From an uncultured Collinsella sp. (GTDB lineage Bacteria > Actinomycetota > Coriobacteriia > Coriobacteriales > Coriobacteriaceae), in assembly GCA_902489945.1 (NCBI GenBank), contig CABUBZ010000087.1:1-7163 (forward strand): 7,163 nucleotides of DNA, written 5' to 3'. Below are positions 1 through 7,163 of the stretch, one piece after another. Numbering within the stretch: position 1 is the stretch's first letter; each line of letters opens with the position of its first letter. The notes below the pieces were generated by a model that searched no databases, was not told the DNA's origin, and saw only the letters and a program-made list of their open reading frames with translations. Position numbers and translations under genes: made by a program.

Positions 1-859
1 GCACACGCAGCACCTGGCCGGGCAGAATAGCATCGACGTCGACGGTGGACTCGGTGCCGTCCTCGGCCACGACGGTCGCGGTCTTTGGCGCCAGGTCAAT
101 GAGCGCCTCGATGGCGCCGCCGGTTTTGGACTTGCTGCGCGTCTCGAGGTATTTGCCCACGGTGACGAGCGACAGGATTGTGCCCGCACTCTCAAAATAC
201 AGATTGTCCATGCCCGTCATCATGGCCTCGTGGACCTGTCCGGCGGCCAGTTGGTCGGCCATGATAAACATGGCGTAGAGCGACCAGGCGATAGACGCGG
301 TGGCGCCGACGGCGATGAGGGCGTCCATGGTGGGCGCGCCATGCGCGAGCGATTTAAAGCCGTTGATGAAGTATGCGTCGTTGACATAGACGATGGGGAT
401 GAGCAGGACGAGCTCAGTGAGGGCGAGCGTCATGCTGTGGGTATGGTCGGTGAAGACGCCGGGCAGCGGCCAGCCAAGCATGTACCCCATGTCTATGTAG
501 AACAGCGGGATGAGGAAGATGATCGAGATGATGAGGCGGGTGCGCATGGCGGAGGCGGCGGCCTCCAGCTTTTTGGTGGGCGACTCCATATGGGCGGCGC
601 CGGACCTGGCTTGCGCACTTCCGCTTTGGACAGCGTCGGTGCCCGTGCTGATGGGCGAGGCTGAGTAGCCCGCGCGGTCGACAGCGGTGCAGATGTCGTC
701 GGGGGAGACCTGCGCAGGGTCGTAGTCCACCAGCATAGAGCCGGCGAGCAGATTGACCGCGACGCTTTGGACGCCGTCGAGTTTGCTCACGGCACGGTCC
801 ACGTGCGCCTGGCAGGCGGCGCACGTCATGCCGCCCACATCGAATTTATCTTGAGCCAT
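1..859 (-). CDS. copA: Copper-translocating P-type ATPase, N-terminal part (runs off left edge)
   Basis: This is the N-terminal 286 residues of a P1B heavy-metal ATPase, a membrane pump that exports Cu(I) using ATP. Residues 1-67 form one heavy-metal-associated domain with the metal-binding motif GMTCAAC (Cys13 and Cys16). A variable linker follows (about 68-103). Four hydrophobic segments are visible, near 107-123, 143-160, 178-200 and 222-239. The segment with PTMDALIAVGA is typical of the CopA family. The visible end, after the fourth segment, is the start of the actuator domain. The phosphorylation site, the CPC motif and the ATP-binding domain lie outside the window, so copper specificity rests on the N-terminal domain, the PTMDAL segment and the CsoR-like operator upstream. 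The start is set by AAAGGAG seven bases upstream of ATG. Silver specificity, or another P1B subgroup, remains possible. Confidence 0.93.
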   Translation of the reverse strand, partial: MAQDKFDVGGMTCAACQAHVDRAVSKLDGVQSVAVNLLAGSMLVDYDPAQVSPDDICTAVDRAGYSASPISTGTDAVQSGSAQARSGAAHMESPTKKLEAAASAMRTRLIISIIFLIPLFYIDMGYMLGWPLPGVFTDHTHSMTLALTELVLLIPIVYVNDAYFINGFKSLAHGAPTMDALIAVGATASIAWSLYAMFIMADQLAAGQVHEAMMTGMDNLYFESAGTILSLVTVGKYLETRSKSKTGGAIEALIDLAPKTATVVAEDGTESTVDVDAILPGQVLRV

Positions 860-906
860 GGCTTCTCCTTTCTGTGGTTCGGTATTGGAATTGTTAACCT
901 GCCGAT

Positions 907-937
907 ACTATACACCCATACCCCCTGGGGGTGTCTA
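907..937 (-). promoter_or_regulatory. Predicted promoter of the copper ATPase gene
   Basis: On the minus strand, TAGACA (932-937, five of six matches to the -35 consensus) is followed after 19 bases by TATAGT (907-912, five of six matches to the -10 consensus). The start codon lies about 50 bases downstream. The spacer is longer than the usual 17 bases and is largely filled by a GC-rich palindrome. This suggests the promoter is held by a regulator. Assignment is by motif match only. Confidence 0.6.
918..934. promoter_or_regulatory. CsoR-like copper operator
   Basis: The 17-mer ATACCCCCTGGGGGTGT is a palindrome centred on T926, with six perfect base pairs (ACCCCC/GGGGGT) plus an outer A/T pair. 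CsoR-family copper repressors are known to bind GC-rich palindromes with TACCC/GGGTA-type half-sites in front of copper efflux genes. Its place within the spacer of the ATPase promoter fits repression relieved by Cu(I). The regulator gene is not in this window. A MerR-type activator is an alternative, because a 19-bp spacer is typical of that family, but the C5/G5 palindrome favours CsoR. Confidence 0.65.
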
Positions 938-1010
938 GTAGTAGTTGGAATGTATGACTTTTCATTACAGATGAGGGTGGCTGCTCAATCGGCGGTCGTC
1001 TTTGCCAAAC

Positions 1011-1067
1011 ATCTCAATCTGTAACGTCTGGACCGGTTTTTGAACCATAGCTGTTACAGATTTAGAC
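1011..1067. repeat. 57-nt inverted-repeat unit 1
   Basis: The left arm (1011-1025, atctcaatctgtaac) and right arm (1053-1067, gttacagatttagac) pair at 13 of 15 positions around a 27-nt loop. This is the most diverged of four related units in the window. Its loop shares the stretch gaccggtttttg with unit 2. No protein-coding role is apparent. Confidence 0.85.
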
Positions 1068-1072
1068 AAACA

Positions 1073-1084
1073 TTTCGGCCGAAA
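1073..1084. repeat. Perfect 12-nt palindrome between repeat units 1 and 2
   Basis: TTTCGGCCGAAA is a perfect 12-base palindrome. It sits at the middle of the 23-nt gap (1068-1090) between units 1 and 2. The equivalent gap in the other repeat pair lacks it. It could be a regulator site or an extra small hairpin, or a chance palindrome. Confidence 0.5.
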
Positions 1085-1090
1085 ACTAAC

Positions 1091-1147
1091 GTCTCGATCT
1101 GTAACATCTAGACCGGTTTTTGGGTTCTAACTGTTACAGATCGAGAC
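1091..1147. repeat. 57-nt inverted-repeat unit 2 (perfect arms)
   Basis: The left arm (1091-1105, gtctcgatctgtaac) and right arm (1133-1147, gttacagatcgagac) are perfect reverse complements over 15 bases, separated by a 27-nt loop. Within the loop TAGA (1109-1112) can also pair with TCTA (1126-1129), which would lengthen the hairpin. The unit lies 42 bases past the kinase stop codon and could also help insulate the two transcription units, although no T-run follows the stem. Confidence 0.92.
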
Positions 1148-1170
1148 AATTGCCGGGGAGGGGTCCCGTT

Positions 1171-1189
1171 GCGGCAAGACGCCCGCCGC
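1171..1189 (-). terminator. Weak hairpin just after the kinase stop codon
   Basis: Immediately after the kinase stop codon, GCGGC and GCCGC can pair around a 9-nt loop on the minus strand. The stem is only 5 bp and no T-run follows, so this is not a convincing intrinsic terminator. It is listed because it is the only simple hairpin between the stop codon and repeat unit 2. Confidence 0.2.
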
Positions 1190-3274
1190 CTAGATACAGA
1201 ACCCGGGGATCACACAGGTTAGCTTGTTTGGCTTTTCCGCAGGCGTTGCGTACGTAAAGACGTCGCCGTCGTGCCCCACGCGGTTCATATAGAGCGTGCC
1301 TTCGCTCTCCGATGTGTCGGGGCTCACCGTGCGCTCCCACCAGCAGGTGTCCTTGCCCTTCCACTGGCGGACCATCGTCTCGTTCGTGGAATACGGGCTC
1401 ACCTTGAGCTCGCGGAAGAGCTGATACTCCTTGCCCTCGCCGTTGTAGATGTCTGCCAGGTAGTGATAGTCCTCGGTAAACGAATCGGGCGGTTGCGTAC
1501 CGCACAGCTCGACCATGGCGGGCAGCCAAAGGGTTGCGGGCAACTCGCTCAGGCACGATGCGCTGTTGGCGGCGCCCACATTGTTCGAGACCTTCTTGAC
1601 CCCTTTAATGAGTGCGCGCAACTCGTTGGGCAGCAGCTTAAGGCCGTCGCCGTTGAGCCATTCCCGCAGCTCGCAATCTGCCCAGCCGGCGCTCGGCGGT
1701 TCAGCCGCAGCGTTGCGCTCGGCAATACCCGCATCGAACATAAACGTCAGTCCGGCCTTGCCCGTCCCGTCCAGAAGCTCATCGTGGCGGATGCCCACAA
1801 GCTGCGCGCCAACCTGCAGCCCGTTGGTGAGCGTGACACGCTTGGTACACGGATAGGGGATATGCCCATCGGCATCGAGCAGATGATAGCGCCTGGCAAT
1901 CTCGCGTGCCTCGCTACGGGTCTCGGTGGCCTTAATCTTGAGCGAAATCTCCTGCAGCTGATCCCAAGTGTAGTCGTCAAGTGAACTGCGGATGCCGTCC
2001 AGGTAGTCGGGGATGCCAAAGCCATGGGTTGCCGCCCCGATAACGCCGAGCCCCGCAACGGCTGCGACAACGCCACCGATAATAAAGCGGCGGCGGGTCA
2101 TGGCATCGTGCCGGGCCTGCTCCAGGATCTCTCGCGCGCGCTCGCCGGCGACGTCGACCTTAAGGTGTGTACCGGAGTCGATGTCGATTGCGGCGTCACT
2201 GCCCGCGCCTTCGCGGCCCTCGGATTCGGCATCGGTGAGGTATGCCGAGAGCACCTCGAGCATCTGCTGCTCGGTGGGACGATCGCACTGCTGGACTGAG
2301 AGACCCTTCATGATGATTTTGACGAGCGCTTCATCGCCCTCGCAGCGCGGCTCGAGCGGTGCCGGCTTGGTCTTGGTCTTTACGAGATAGAACGAGCCGG
2401 TTGCAGCGGCGTCCGTCGACTCAAAGTCAAACGGTTTGCGACCGCTGTAGAGCTGGTACAGAATGCTCGAAAGCGCATAGACGTCGATTGCCGGCGAACG
2501 GCGAAGGGCCGCGATGCCTTCGATATCCTGCGTGAGCATCTCGGGCGCGGCGTATGCGGGCGTGGCAAAGCGCCAGATGTCGGCGCGCCGGGTGATCGTG
2601 TCGTCGCCGAGAGCCATGGTCGCGGAGCCCATGTCGATGAGGCAGGGGTCAAAGGAGCAATCGGCAATCTGCTGCTCGAGCGTTCGGCTGGTGGTGCGGA
2701 ACATGATATTGGCAGGCGAAAGGTCGCGATGGACGACCGGATTCACGAGGCCTTGGGTCATCAAGAGTGCACGAAGCACGGCGTTTCCGACGGCGGCGAC
2801 CATCTGGGTGGTCAGCCCGCCCGAGGCGTCGTGAGGAAGCAGGGGCAGCGCCTGCTTGAGTGAGGTGCCCTCGACCCACTCCATGAGGATGAGCGGGTCG
2901 TCCTCGCACGATCCGTAGCCATAGACGCGCGGAAATCCGCGCAGGTGCGAGACGGTGCACAGATGACGGTACTCCTCGAACAGCGCGGCGGTGTTGGCCA
3001 GGTGAGCGGCCGATTGCTCGGCGGAGCGGTCGGGGGCTTGGCCGGAAAGGACGGCGTTGTCCTTGAGTAGCTTGACGGCAAAGACCTCGCCGCTCGTGTT
3101 GGTCGCGCGCAGCACGTGCCCGATGTTGCCGTTGTTGCGGTGGGCCGTCTGGAGAATAAGCGTCATAAACCGACGCTTGGCGTCGTCCTCGGCGCTGGGG
3201 TCGACCGCCACGGCGGTGTCGAACGTGTCAAGACGGATGAGTTTGTCGCCATAGGCGCTATCGGTAGTATCCAT
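1190..3274 (-). CDS. Membrane-anchored Ser/Thr protein kinase with DUF6273-like extracytoplasmic domain
   Basis: The predicted protein has 694 residues. Residues about 35-345 form a Hanks-type Ser/Thr kinase domain: a degenerate glycine loop near NGNIG (48-52), catalytic Lys68 in AVKLLK, HRDLSPANIM with Asp184 and Asn189, DMG (214-216) in place of DFG, and APE (243-245). The essential catalytic residues are present, so it is probably active. A charged linker leads to one membrane segment at about 397-416, preceded by TRRRFII, which looks like a twin-arginine motif. The outer part (about 430-694) resembles DUF6273: a GWADCELREWLN stretch, LWLPAMVEL, a WWERTV motif and an end in VIPGFCI, with seven cysteines. 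It probably senses a surface signal and phosphorylates cytoplasmic targets. The start at 3274 is chosen for AAAGGA upstream; an in-frame extension to 3361 would run through the inverted repeat and lacks support. The FHA gene upstream is a likely partner. The DUF6273 assignment is from memory of the family pattern. Confidence 0.9.
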   Translation of the reverse strand: MDTTDSAYGDKLIRLDTFDTAVAVDPSAEDDAKRRFMTLILQTAHRNNGNIGHVLRATNTSGEVFAVKLLKDNAVLSGQAPDRSAEQSAAHLANTAALFEEYRHLCTVSHLRGFPRVYGYGSCEDDPLILMEWVEGTSLKQALPLLPHDASGGLTTQMVAAVGNAVLRALLMTQGLVNPVVHRDLSPANIMFRTTSRTLEQQIADCSFDPCLIDMGSATMALGDDTITRRADIWRFATPAYAAPEMLTQDIEGIAALRRSPAIDVYALSSILYQLYSGRKPFDFESTDAAATGSFYLVKTKTKPAPLEPRCEGDEALVKIIMKGLSVQQCDRPTEQQMLEVLSAYLTDAESEGREGAGSDAAIDIDSGTHLKVDVAGERAREILEQARHDAMTRRRFIIGGVVAAVAGLGVIGAATHGFGIPDYLDGIRSSLDDYTWDQLQEISLKIKATETRSEAREIARRYHLLDADGHIPYPCTKRVTLTNGLQVGAQLVGIRHDELLDGTGKAGLTFMFDAGIAERNAAAEPPSAGWADCELREWLNGDGLKLLPNELRALIKGVKKVSNNVGAANSASCLSELPATLWLPAMVELCGTQPPDSFTEDYHYLADIYNGEGKEYQLFRELKVSPYSTNETMVRQWKGKDTCWWERTVSPDTSESEGTLYMNRVGHDGDVFTYATPAEKPNKLTCVIPGFCI

Positions 3275-3306
3275 GGCGTTCCTTTGTCTGGCATGGGTTG
3301 CCGTGC

Positions 3307-3367
3307 GTATACGTGAGCAGTGCGGATATCGGTAAAGTACCATGATAGCCGCACTGCTCACGTATAC
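3307..3367. repeat. Long inverted repeat (24-bp stem, 13-nt loop) between FHA and kinase genes
   Basis: GTATACGTGAGCAGTGCGG (3307-3325) is an exact reverse complement of 3349-3367 over 19 bases. After one mismatch (3326 against 3348), four further pairs follow (3327-3330 with 3344-3347), leaving a 13-nt loop. In the transcript of the kinase gene this would form a strong hairpin ending about 32 bases before the start codon, just upstream of the ribosome-binding site. No T-run follows, so it is not a classic terminator. It may be an RNase processing or mRNA-stabilising hairpin between the two cistrons, or a binding site for a protein dimer. It is unrelated in sequence to the 57-nt units. Confidence 0.9.
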
Positions 3368-3413
3368 CGCTGAGTATTGTCGTTTACGACGCAGAAGGTA
3401 GAAGACGAAAGAC

Positions 3414-3442
3414 GGACGGCGACCGTCTTCCGATCGCCGTCC
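3414..3442 (-). terminator. Terminator-like hairpin after the FHA gene
   Basis: On the minus strand, three bases beyond the FHA gene stop codon, GGACGGCGA and TCGCCGTCC form a perfect 9-bp stem with an 11-nt loop. The following bases, GTCTTTCGTCTTC, are T-rich but broken by G and C. It could be a partial or leaky terminator that lowers expression of the kinase relative to the FHA protein. Full termination would require a separate kinase promoter, and I found no convincing one in 3275-3413. Confidence 0.5.
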
Positions 3443-3445
3443 GCG

Positions 3446-4408
3446 CTAGTCCACAATGACAAGGAATGTCGTGTAGAGACCCAGATGGAGCCTGTCGCTG
3501 TTGGCGATTTCCACGGGGGGATAGACTTTGCCGGGCTCGCGTTGGTCGCGCGGCGGCTCAATCACAATATCGCCGTCGCCCGCGCCCGATTCGAGCACTG
3601 TGCCGTTGGTCGATCCAAGGCCCTGGGCGTACCAGTGCTCACCCTCGAGCCAAATACGAAGATGCTCGCGCGAGGCGTCGGCGCCTACATCGGTGATGCT
3701 GGGCGAGGTTTTGGGCAAAGAACCAATCACGGTGCCGCGCGGATCGCGTGTGAGGGGATGGATTTGCATGTCGGCGCAGTTGTCGGCATGGGTTCTGAGC
3801 AGACCGAGGTTGGGGGCGACGGTGCGCGGCTGCTCCAGGCTGCTCATAAAGCCACGTCCGACGGTAGTTTCGGTGGTGCCAAAGTGCCCGCCCGTCTTGC
3901 TGTCGCAAAAGCGCTCGACGGTGGCCACGCCCTGAACGGGATCGGCGAGCGCCCCCGTTGCCACAAAGAGCATAAGGTAAAGCGTGCTTTTCTCGCGCAC
4001 GGCATTGCCGTCAAAGTTGTCGATGCGATTGAGGGCATTTGCATATAGGCGGCTGTCCAGCTTGTAGCTGGCGAGAGCCGACATCATTTCGTTGGCGGCC
4101 GGACCGCGATAGTGCTCGGCGATTGCCTGATAGGCGGACTCGCCGCCGCCGAGCTTGCTGCAGATTGCCGCGGAAAGGTTGAGCGTGGTGACGGTAAAGT
4201 CGCTGTAGATGGCGGGCGCGCACTGGTCAGGCTTGCGATGGACGATGTAACGGGTGAGATACGAGCGGTTGGAAGAGCATTTCTCGAGCAGGGTACTGCC
4301 GAGATAAGAGTTTCCATTGATGAGCATTCGGGCGATCTCGAGATGTTTAAGACCGCCGAACGAGCGAATATCGTTATAGAGGACCGAGCAAGGCGTCTCT
4401 GCTGCCAC
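3446..4408 (-). CDS. FHA-domain protein, probable partner of the adjacent Ser/Thr kinase
   Basis: The predicted protein has 320 residues, no signal peptide and no clear membrane segment, so it is probably cytoplasmic. The C-terminal region (about 224-320) is a forkhead-associated domain, a phospho-threonine reader. It shows SREH (246-249), GLGSTNGT (263-270) and a final strand LHLGLYTTFLVIV. The usual GR near the domain start appears as IGS (228-230), so a normally conserved Arg is replaced. A charged insert of about 25 residues follows STNGT. Residues 1-220 match no family I recognise. At 180-192, ETTVGRGFMSSLE resembles the phosphorylated ETT segment ahead of the FHA domain in mycobacterial GarA. 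The start is GTG at 4408, because AAAGGAGGT lies just before it; a TTG ten codons upstream would place that site inside the gene. It is the first gene of a likely two-gene unit with the kinase. Confidence 0.87.
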   Translation of the reverse strand: MAAETPCSVLYNDIRSFGGLKHLEIARMLINGNSYLGSTLLEKCSSNRSYLTRYIVHRKPDQCAPAIYSDFTVTTLNLSAAICSKLGGGESAYQAIAEHYRGPAANEMMSALASYKLDSRLYANALNRIDNFDGNAVREKSTLYLMLFVATGALADPVQGVATVERFCDSKTGGHFGTTETTVGRGFMSSLEQPRTVAPNLGLLRTHADNCADMQIHPLTRDPRGTVIGSLPKTSPSITDVGADASREHLRIWLEGEHWYAQGLGSTNGTVLESGAGDGDIVIEPPRDQREPGKVYPPVEIANSDRLHLGLYTTFLVIVD

Positions 4409-4412
4409 GGAT

Positions 4413-4421
4413 ACCTCCTTT
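4413..4421 (-). promoter_or_regulatory. Strong ribosome-binding site fixing a GTG start
   Basis: AAAGGAGGT on the minus strand ends four bases before GTG (4406-4408). It is a near-perfect Shine-Dalgarno sequence and decides the start of the FHA gene in favour of GTG over the in-frame TTG at 4436-4438. Confidence 0.85.
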
Positions 4422-4515
4422 GATTGCTTCCTAGCCAATATGGCGATAGGAATTAATGGCCCCCGGTGGGCGACGTATTAAATGGCTGCGCAATATATAG
4501 CGTAACCAAAGCAAC

Positions 4516-4543
4516 ATTATAGGCCACATGTTCGAAATTGCAG
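4516..4543 (-). promoter_or_regulatory. Candidate promoter of the FHA-kinase unit
   Basis: A perfect -10 hexamer TATAAT lies at 4516-4521 on the minus strand. The best -35 candidate, CTGCAA (4538-4543), matches only three of six consensus bases at a 16-bp spacing. Transcription from here would leave a leader of about 100 bases before the GTG start. Repeat units 3 and 4 lie just upstream of it. Confidence 0.5.
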
Positions 4544-4587
4544 GAAGACCGAGAGATTTTGGTTGGACTGAACGGAAATCCCCCTCT

Positions 4588-4644
4588 GTCTTGATCTATA
4601 ACAATTAGGACCGATTTTACTCGGTAACTGTTACAGATTGAGAC
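4588..4644. repeat. 57-nt inverted-repeat unit 3
   Basis: The left arm (4588-4602, gtcttgatctataac) and right arm (4630-4644, gttacagattgagac) match as reverse complements at 12 of 15 positions. Two of the three differences are G-T wobbles that keep RNA pairing. The loop is 27 nt, as in the other units. Inside it, ACCGA (4610-4614) and TCGGT (4621-4625) can form an extra 5-bp stem. Confidence 0.88.
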
Positions 4645-4668
4645 GTTTGTGAACTGTGTCGACCGTTT

Positions 4669-4725
4669 GTCTCGATCTGTAACACGTAGAGGAAGATTTG
4701 CCCTGTAGATGTTACAGATTGAGAC
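4669..4725. repeat. 57-nt inverted-repeat unit 4
   Basis: The left arm (4669-4683, gtctcgatctgtaac) and right arm (4711-4725, gttacagattgagac) match at 14 of 15 positions, the exception being a wobble pair. The loop is 27 nt. The left arm is identical to that of unit 2, about 3.6 kb away. A 24-nt gap separates it from unit 3, close to the 23-nt gap of the first pair. Confidence 0.9.
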
Positions 4726-4791
4726 AATCAGCCGGGCCCACCTCGTCCGCCTCGTCATCTGTGGTTTACGTGGGGGCATGCGAAGCACGGG

Positions 4792-4797
4792 TATACT
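4792..4797 (+). promoter_or_regulatory. Candidate -10 element for the helicase gene
   Basis: TATACT matches five of six bases of the -10 consensus. No good -35 hexamer is found at the usual distance, so the call is weak. If used, it would give a leader of about 190 bases before the helicase start. Confidence 0.35.
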
Positions 4798-4803
4798 AAC
4801 CGG

Positions 4804-4996
4804 CGGCGAATCTGCTCCATCGCTTAGAGCTGCTGCGTCTGGACGGCGCGTGATAGGGCTGCCAAAGCGATCGCCAGCGTGCTGAGCAACGTCCTCTCTG
4901 TGCGCATCCGTTTTTGTATGTATTAGCGCACTACCAAGCACGCCCGCGCGGCCGCATGCCGTGCCCATTGCGCGTGCAGATAAGGAACAACAACAT
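4804..4996 (+). other. Probable long 5' leader of the helicase gene
   Basis: No convincing gene is seen between the candidate -10 element and the helicase start. The stretch contains a GCGATCGC palindrome (4867-4874) and a possible hairpin of GTGCGC (4900-4905) with GCGCAC (4926-4931) around a T-rich 20-nt loop. The ribosome-binding site AAGGA is at 4982-4986. Long structured leaders are known for some cold-induced DEAD-box helicase genes, so post-transcriptional control is possible here. That link is inference. Confidence 0.35.

Positions 4997-7163
<2,167 letters not shown>

Noticed and set aside
230..824. Open frames on both strands within the ATPase region
   Set aside because: They overlap the copper ATPase frame, which has clear family motifs and a good start, and they show low-complexity compositions typical of shadow frames.
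961..975. A fifth, single repeat arm (ATTACAGATGAG)
   Set aside because: It shares TTACAGAT with the right arms but has no partner at the expected distance and loses the rest of the motif, so it may be chance or a decayed remnant.
3275..3361. An N-terminal extension of the kinase starting at GTG 3361
   Set aside because: The 29 extra codons would be translated from the inverted repeat and have no ribosome-binding site, whereas the ATG at 3274 is preceded by AAAGGA.
1011..4725. A CRISPR array made of the repeated gttacagat-type motifs
   Set aside because: The motifs form inverted pairs with related loops, lie in two places 3.4 kb apart, and show no regular direct-repeat and unique-spacer pattern or cas genes.

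Overview
This is a GC-rich window with dense, GC-ending codon use. Gene content and style suggest a gut Coriobacteriia actinomycete, most likely Collinsella or a close relative. That placement is inference from remembered family style, with no marker gene to confirm it.

Layout: (1) 1-859, minus strand: the N-terminal 286 codons of a copper-type P1B ATPase (CopA-like), running off the left edge. Its promoter has a CsoR-like GC-rich palindrome inside a 19-bp spacer. (2) 1011-1147: a pair of 57-nt inverted-repeat units. (3) 1190-4408, minus strand: a two-gene signalling module. The first gene (4408 to 3446) encodes a protein with a C-terminal FHA domain. The second (3274 to 1190) encodes a membrane-anchored Ser/Thr kinase with a DUF6273-like domain outside the membrane. 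The 171-nt gap between them holds a terminator-like hairpin and a striking 24-bp inverted repeat. (4) 4588-4725: a second pair of the same 57-nt units. (5) 4997-7163, plus strand: a DEAD-box RNA helicase with a very long Arg/Gly-rich tail, cut by the right edge, behind a leader of about 190 nt.

How it may work: the kinase could sense something at the cell surface, and the FHA protein encoded just upstream is a natural phospho-threonine reader or substrate. An ETT motif ahead of the FHA domain resembles the phosphorylated switch of mycobacterial GarA. No phosphatase is visible. The copper ATPase and the helicase look like unrelated neighbours on either side.

The most unusual signal is the repeat family. 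There are four units, each with 15-nt arms and a loop of exactly 27 nt, all in the same orientation. They form two near-equal pairs (137 and 138 nt) lying immediately outside the kinase-FHA module. This may be a dispersed intergenic repeat that happens to occur twice here, or a boundary or mobile element; the sequence alone does not decide.
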